Of a DNA stretch of 64,000 bases, positions 60,826 to 64,000 are shown piece by piece. The translations under genes and the position numbers were made by a program. Origin of the DNA: Streptomyces sp. ACA25. GTDB taxonomy: Bacteria > Actinomycetota > Actinomycetes > Streptomycetales > Streptomycetaceae. Under the pieces are notes generated by a model, which worked only from the letters and a program-made list of their open reading frames with translations, did not search any database and had not been told where the DNA came from. Numbering within the stretch: the first letter of the stretch is position 1; the number at the start of each line of letters is the position of its first letter. The stretch is taken from contig NZ_JAQKPV010000013.1 in the NCBI RefSeq assembly GCF_028200735.1, forward strand, positions 91,852 to 155,851, given 5' to 3'.

Positions 60826-60863
60826 CCCGGTGCTGCCTGAACCCCCGAGCAGGCAGCACCGGG
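60826..60863 (+). terminator. 14-bp perfect hairpin between thyX and dapA
   Basis: Arms CCCGGTGCTGCCTG and CAGGCAGCACCGGG pair without a mismatch around a 10-base loop containing five consecutive C. It can end thyX transcription and would also sit at the 5' end of dapA transcripts from the promoter candidate just upstream. Confidence 0.7.
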
Positions 60864-60923
60864 TTCCGTGCATGCGTGACCCGATGGAGCGCCGGGGACC
60901 GCGCTGCGAGTAGCGTGGTACCC

Positions 60924-61823
60924 ATGGCTCCGACCTCCACACCGCAGACTCCCTTCGGGCGGGTGCTGACCGCCATGGTCACTCCGTTCACCGCGGACGG
61001 TTCACTCGACCTGGACGGCGCGCAGCGGCTCGCCGTCCACCTGGTGGACGCCGGTAATGACGGCCTGATCATCAATGGCACCACCGGCGAATCCCCGACC
61101 ACCAGCGACGCGGAGAAAGCCGACCTGGTGCGCGCCGTCGCCGAGGCCGTCGGCGACCGCGCCCACATTGTGGCCGGAGCCGGCACCAATGACACCCGGC
61201 ACAGCCTGCAGCTGGCCCGCGCCGCCGAGGAGGCCGGCGCCCACGGGCTGCTCGCCGTGACGCCGTACTACAGCAAGCCGCCGCAGGAAGGGCTCTTCCA
61301 GCACTTCACGGCGATCGCGGACGCCACGGACCTGCCGGTCATGCTGTACGACATCCCGGGCCGCAGCGGTGTGCCGATCAACACCGAGACGATGGTGCGG
61401 CTCGCGGACCATCCGAGGATCGTCGCGAACAAGGACGCCAAGGGTGACCTGGGGCGGGCCGGCTGGGCCATCGCCACCACCGGCCTCGCCTGGTACTCGG
61501 GTGACGACATGCTCAACCTTCCGCTGCTCTCGGTCGGGGCGGTCGGCTTCGTCTCGGTGGTCGGACACGTGGTGACCCCGGAGCTCCGGGCCCTGGTGGA
61601 CGCGTACACCAGCGGTGACGTCGCCAAGGCCACGGAGATCCATCAGAAGCTGCTGCCGGTCTTCACCGGGATGTTCCGGACCCAGGGTGTGATCACCTCG
61701 AAGGCGGCCCTCGGTTTCCAGGGCCTCCCCGGGGGCCCTCTCCGGCTGCCGCTGGTGGGTCTGACCGACGAAGAAGCCGAGCAGCTCCGGCGGGACCTTG
61801 CCGCGGGCGGGGTACACATCTGA
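60924..61823 (+). CDS. dapA: 4-hydroxy-tetrahydrodipicolinate synthase
   Basis: First dedicated step of the lysine/DAP branch: condenses pyruvate with aspartate semialdehyde. 299 residues. Schiff-base Lys170 lies in IVANKDAKGD, with Tyr142 in MLYDIPGRSG at the right distance (28 residues), and GTTGES near residue 50. ATG at 60924; an upstream in-frame ATG falls in the leader. A C-terminal QGLPGGPLRLPLVGLTDEEA region is typical. Hairpins follow the gene. Confidence 0.96.
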   Translation: MAPTSTPQTPFGRVLTAMVTPFTADGSLDLDGAQRLAVHLVDAGNDGLIINGTTGESPTTSDAEKADLVRAVAEAVGDRAHIVAGAGTNDTRHSLQLARAAEEAGAHGLLAVTPYYSKPPQEGLFQHFTAIADATDLPVMLYDIPGRSGVPINTETMVRLADHPRIVANKDAKGDLGRAGWAIATTGLAWYSGDDMLNLPLLSVGAVGFVSVVGHVVTPELRALVDAYTSGDVAKATEIHQKLLPVFTGMFRTQGVITSKAALGFQGLPGGPLRLPLVGLTDEEAEQLRRDLAAGGVHI

Positions 61824-61956
61824 GACCCGGGCGCGGCGGAGCGTGGACAGAGACGGCAGGGGCAGTTCCCCGGTCCGCGGCACGAGCGCCGCGACGGCCG
61901 TCCGGTGCATGCCTCCCCGCGCTGCGAAATGTGCGAGGGCACGTATCACCGTGCCC

Positions 61957-61981
61957 GTGCCGGAAGGATTCCTTCCGGCAC
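61957..61981 (+). terminator. Hairpin 1, dapA-rnj
   Basis: Eleven-base perfect arms and a 3-base loop, ATT. Very stable; likely terminator of the dapA transcript, 134 bases after its stop. Confidence 0.65.
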
Positions 61982-61986
61982 CGCGA

Positions 61987-62036
61987 CCCCTCGCGACCGG
62001 GGTCGGGCCCACCCGCCCGGCCCGGTCGCGACGGGG
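61987..62036 (+). other. Hairpin 2, dapA-rnj
   Basis: Fourteen pairs with one bulge and a 21-base loop. It lies 90 bases before the rnj start and is a candidate regulatory stem in the RNase J mRNA leader. Confidence 0.5.
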
Positions 62037-62125
62037 AAGGTGATAACCGAATACCGACCAGAGCACACAGACACCCGCGCCGGGTGCCCCTCCGGGCACG
62101 TGGGGCGGGTGGTCAAGGAGATCCT

Positions 62126-63814
62126 TTGAGTCATCCGCATCCAGAGCTCGGCGCTCCGCCGAGCCTTCCGGAGGGTGGCCTACGCGTCACCCCGCTCGGC
62201 GGCCTGGGCGAGATCGGCCGCAACATGACCGTCCTCGAATACGGGGGGAGGCTGCTCATCGTCGACTGCGGTGTGCTGTTCCCCGAGGAGGAACAGCCCG
62301 GCGTCGATCTGATCCTGCCGGACTTCAGCTCCATCCGGGAGCGGCTGGACGACATCGATGCCATCGTGCTGACGCACGGCCACGAGGACCACATCGGTGC
62401 CGTGCCGTACCTGCTGCGCGAGAAGCCCGACATCCCGCTGATCGGCTCCAAGCTGACGCTGGCGCTGATCGAGGCGAAGCTGCAGGAGCACCGGATCCGG
62501 CCGTACACGCTGGAGGTGAAGGAAGGCGACCGGGAGCTGCTCGGCCGCTTCGACTGCGAGTTCATCGCGGTCAACCACTCCATTCCCGACGCGCTGGCCG
62601 TCGCCATCCGCACTCCGGCCGGGCTGTTGGTGCACACCGGCGACTTCAAGATGGACCAGCTTCCGCTCGATGGCCGCCTCACCGACCTGCGGGCCTTCGC
62701 CCGGCTCGGGGAGGAGGGCATCGACCTGATGCTCTGCGACTCCACCAATGCCGAGGTGCCGGGGTTCGTCGCTCCGGAGCGGGACATCTCCACCGTGCTC
62801 GGCCAGGTCTTCGGCAAGGCGGGGAAGCGGATCATCGTTGCCAGCTTCGCCAGCCATGTGCACCGCATCCAGCAGGTGGTCGACGCGGCCCACGAGCATG
62901 GCAGACGGATCGCTTTCGTCGGCCGTTCGATGGTCAGGAACATGGGCATCGCCCGGGACCTTGGCTACCTCAAGGTGCCGGCCGGGCTCGTCATCGATGT
63001 GAAGCGGCTGGACGACCTGCCCGAGGAGCAGGTTGTGCTGGTCTGCACCGGGTCCCAGGGGGAGCCGATGGCGGCCCTGTCGCGGATGGCCAACCGGGAC
63101 CACCATCAGATCCGCATCGTGCCGGGGGACACCGTGATCCTGGCCTCGTCGCTCATCCCCGGGAACGAGAACGCGGTCTACCGGGTGATCAACGGCCTGA
63201 CCCGCTGGGGTGCGAACGTCGTCCACAAGGGCAACGCGAAGGTCCATGTCTCGGGCCACGCCTCGGCCGGTGAGCTGCTGTACTTCTACAACATCTGCCG
63301 GCCGAAGAACCTGATGCCGGTCCACGGGGAGTGGCGGCACCTGCGGGCCAACGCGGAGCTGGGCGCGCTCACCGGGGTCCCCGCCGACCGCATCGTGATC
63401 GCCGAGGACGGCGTGACGGTTGACCTCATCGACGGAAAGGCCCGGATCTCCGGCAAGGTGCAGGCGGGTTACGTCTATGTCGACGGGCTCTCCGTCGGTG
63501 ATGTCACCGAGGCGAACCTCAAGGACCGCCGCATCCTCGGCGACGAGGGGTTCATCTCGATCTTCCTCGTGGTGGACAGCGCCACGGGCAAGATCGTCAG
63601 CGGACCGAGCATCCACACCCGCGGCTCCGGCATCGACGACGCCGACTTCGGCCTGGTGCTCCCGAAGGTCCAGGAAGTCGTCACCGCCTCGGCTCAGAAC
63701 GGGGTGGTCGAGCCGCACCAGCTGCAGCAGCTGATCCGCCGGACGGTGGGTAAGTGGGTGTCGGACACCTACCGACGCCGTCCGATGATCATGCCGGTCG
63801 TCATGGACGTCTGA
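62126..63814 (+). CDS. rnj: Ribonuclease J
   Basis: Endo- and 5'-to-3' exoribonuclease central to mRNA decay and rRNA maturation. 562 residues, the expected Streptomyces length. Metallo-beta-lactamase motif HGHEDH at residues 84-89, with the beta-CASP and C-terminal domains (VRNMGIARDLGYLKVPAGLV; GHASAGELLYFYNICRPKNL). TTG at 62126 was chosen because AAGGAG lies 5 bases before it and the N-terminus SHPHPELGAPPSLPEGGLRV is the family start; an upstream long frame is rejected. A hairpin follows. Confidence 0.96.
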   Translation: MSHPHPELGAPPSLPEGGLRVTPLGGLGEIGRNMTVLEYGGRLLIVDCGVLFPEEEQPGVDLILPDFSSIRERLDDIDAIVLTHGHEDHIGAVPYLLREKPDIPLIGSKLTLALIEAKLQEHRIRPYTLEVKEGDRELLGRFDCEFIAVNHSIPDALAVAIRTPAGLLVHTGDFKMDQLPLDGRLTDLRAFARLGEEGIDLMLCDSTNAEVPGFVAPERDISTVLGQVFGKAGKRIIVASFASHVHRIQQVVDAAHEHGRRIAFVGRSMVRNMGIARDLGYLKVPAGLVIDVKRLDDLPEEQVVLVCTGSQGEPMAALSRMANRDHHQIRIVPGDTVILASSLIPGNENAVYRVINGLTRWGANVVHKGNAKVHVSGHASAGELLYFYNICRPKNLMPVHGEWRHLRANAELGALTGVPADRIVIAEDGVTVDLIDGKARISGKVQAGYVYVDGLSVGDVTEANLKDRRILGDEGFISIFLVVDSATGKIVSGPSIHTRGSGIDDADFGLVLPKVQEVVTASAQNGVVEPHQLQQLIRRTVGKWVSDTYRRRPMIMPVVMDV

Positions 63815-63825
63815 CGCCACCAGGC

Positions 63826-63861
63826 AGCGGGGCGCCCGGATTTGCATCCCGGGGCCCCGCT
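63826..63861 (+). terminator. Hairpin after rnj
   Basis: Arms AGCGGGGCGCCCGGA and TCCCGGGGCCCCGCT form 13 of 15 pairs around TTTGCA. It begins 11 bases after the RNase J stop and probably terminates it. Bases 63862-64000 hold no gene; a 6-base hairpin (GGACAG/CTGTCC, 63898-63913) is the only feature seen there. Confidence 0.6.
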
Positions 63862-64000
63862 CCAGTACGTTTACGCCACCGCCACAACGGGAAGCCAGGA
63901 CAGCTCGCTGTCCGGGCCTCCTGTGCGCCAGAAGCAAGGACCAACAGCCGGAAACGGCAAGGGAATTGAGCTGGTAGGGTGGGAATCACCGAAAGGGAAG

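Larger units (their letters stand above)
61824..62125 (+). other. dapA-rnj intergenic region with two strong hairpins
   Basis: 302 bases, no gene. Hairpin 1: GTGCCGGAAGG (61957-61967) pairs with CCTTCCGGCAC (61971-61981) around a 3-base loop. Hairpin 2: CCCCTCGCGACCGG (61987-62000) pairs with CCGGTCGCGACGGGG (62022-62036) with one bulged base. The first may end dapA transcription; the second may lie in the RNase J leader. AAGGAG at 62115-62120 is the rnj ribosome site. Confidence 0.6.

Noticed and set aside
60826..60863. 6C RNA element
   Set aside because: The loop has five, not six or more, consecutive C and there is only one stem, whereas the family has two C-rich loops.

Overview
The window is very GC-rich actinobacterial chromosome and almost certainly Streptomyces. 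The reasons are the high G/C at third codon positions, many GTG and TTG starts, GGAGG-type ribosome sites, long GC hairpins without U-tracts, and gene order. From dxr to the RNase J gene the order (dxr-rip-ispG, rimP-nusA-ylxR-infB-DUF503-rbfA-truB-ribF, a type VII/ESX secretion locus, rpsO-pnp-M16 peptidase-dapB, thyX-dapA-rnj) matches the core-chromosome order I know for Streptomyces. No tRNA, rRNA, insertion sequence, prophage or CRISPR array was seen.

Layout. Positions 1-6.1 kb hold a carbohydrate-use locus: two sugar ABC permeases (the first cut by the window edge), a GH42 beta-galactosidase, a secreted GH12 glucanase and a LacI-type repressor whose upstream region carries two identical GAAGCGCTTC palindromes. 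Positions 6.2-12 kb hold an acyl-CoA dehydrogenase, a HAD hydrolase with an altered motif I, a YihY membrane protein and a three-gene envelope operon (coiled-coil protein, phage-holin-like protein, DUF3618 protein). Positions 12.4-18.8 kb hold two MEP isoprenoid genes (dxr, ispG) around a site-2 protease, then an integral-membrane acyltransferase and a two-domain GNAT protein. Positions 18.9-24.7 kb hold a complete peptide/nickel-type ABC importer on the minus strand. Positions 25-27.5 kb hold a GNAT and a minus-strand trio: lipoprotein, ferritin-like DUF4439 protein and a kinase-fold protein with degenerate metal-binding residues.

Positions 27.8-35.8 kb are the translation-factor operon. Its leaders are unusually rich in RNA structure: two hairpins between nusA and ylxR, then two hairpins around three chained start-stop mini-ORFs in front of infB. 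Positions 35.8-53.4 kb hold the ESX system. A minus-strand arm carries eccE, an unknown gene and an EspI-like proline-rich MinD-type ATPase. A plus-strand arm carries eccB and mycP, then a frameshifted methyltransferase. Next come a lone DUF397 gene, a small operon with a long PPE-like WXG protein and two WXG100 proteins, eccC on the minus strand, a small membrane protein and eccD. Positions 53.6-64 kb return to core genes: rpsO, pnp, an M16 peptidase, dapB, two membrane proteins, thyX, dapA and RNase J.

How the parts fit. The first locus would cut a beta-glucan or xyloglucan outside the cell, import the oligosaccharides and trim galactose inside. The ESX genes form one secretion machine, with the WXG proteins as likely substrates. 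The core genes supply isoprenoid precursors, ribosome maturation, RNA turnover (PNPase and RNase J), lysine/DAP synthesis and thymidylate. Many leaders around the RNA-metabolism genes carry strong hairpins, which is the most interesting recurring feature here.
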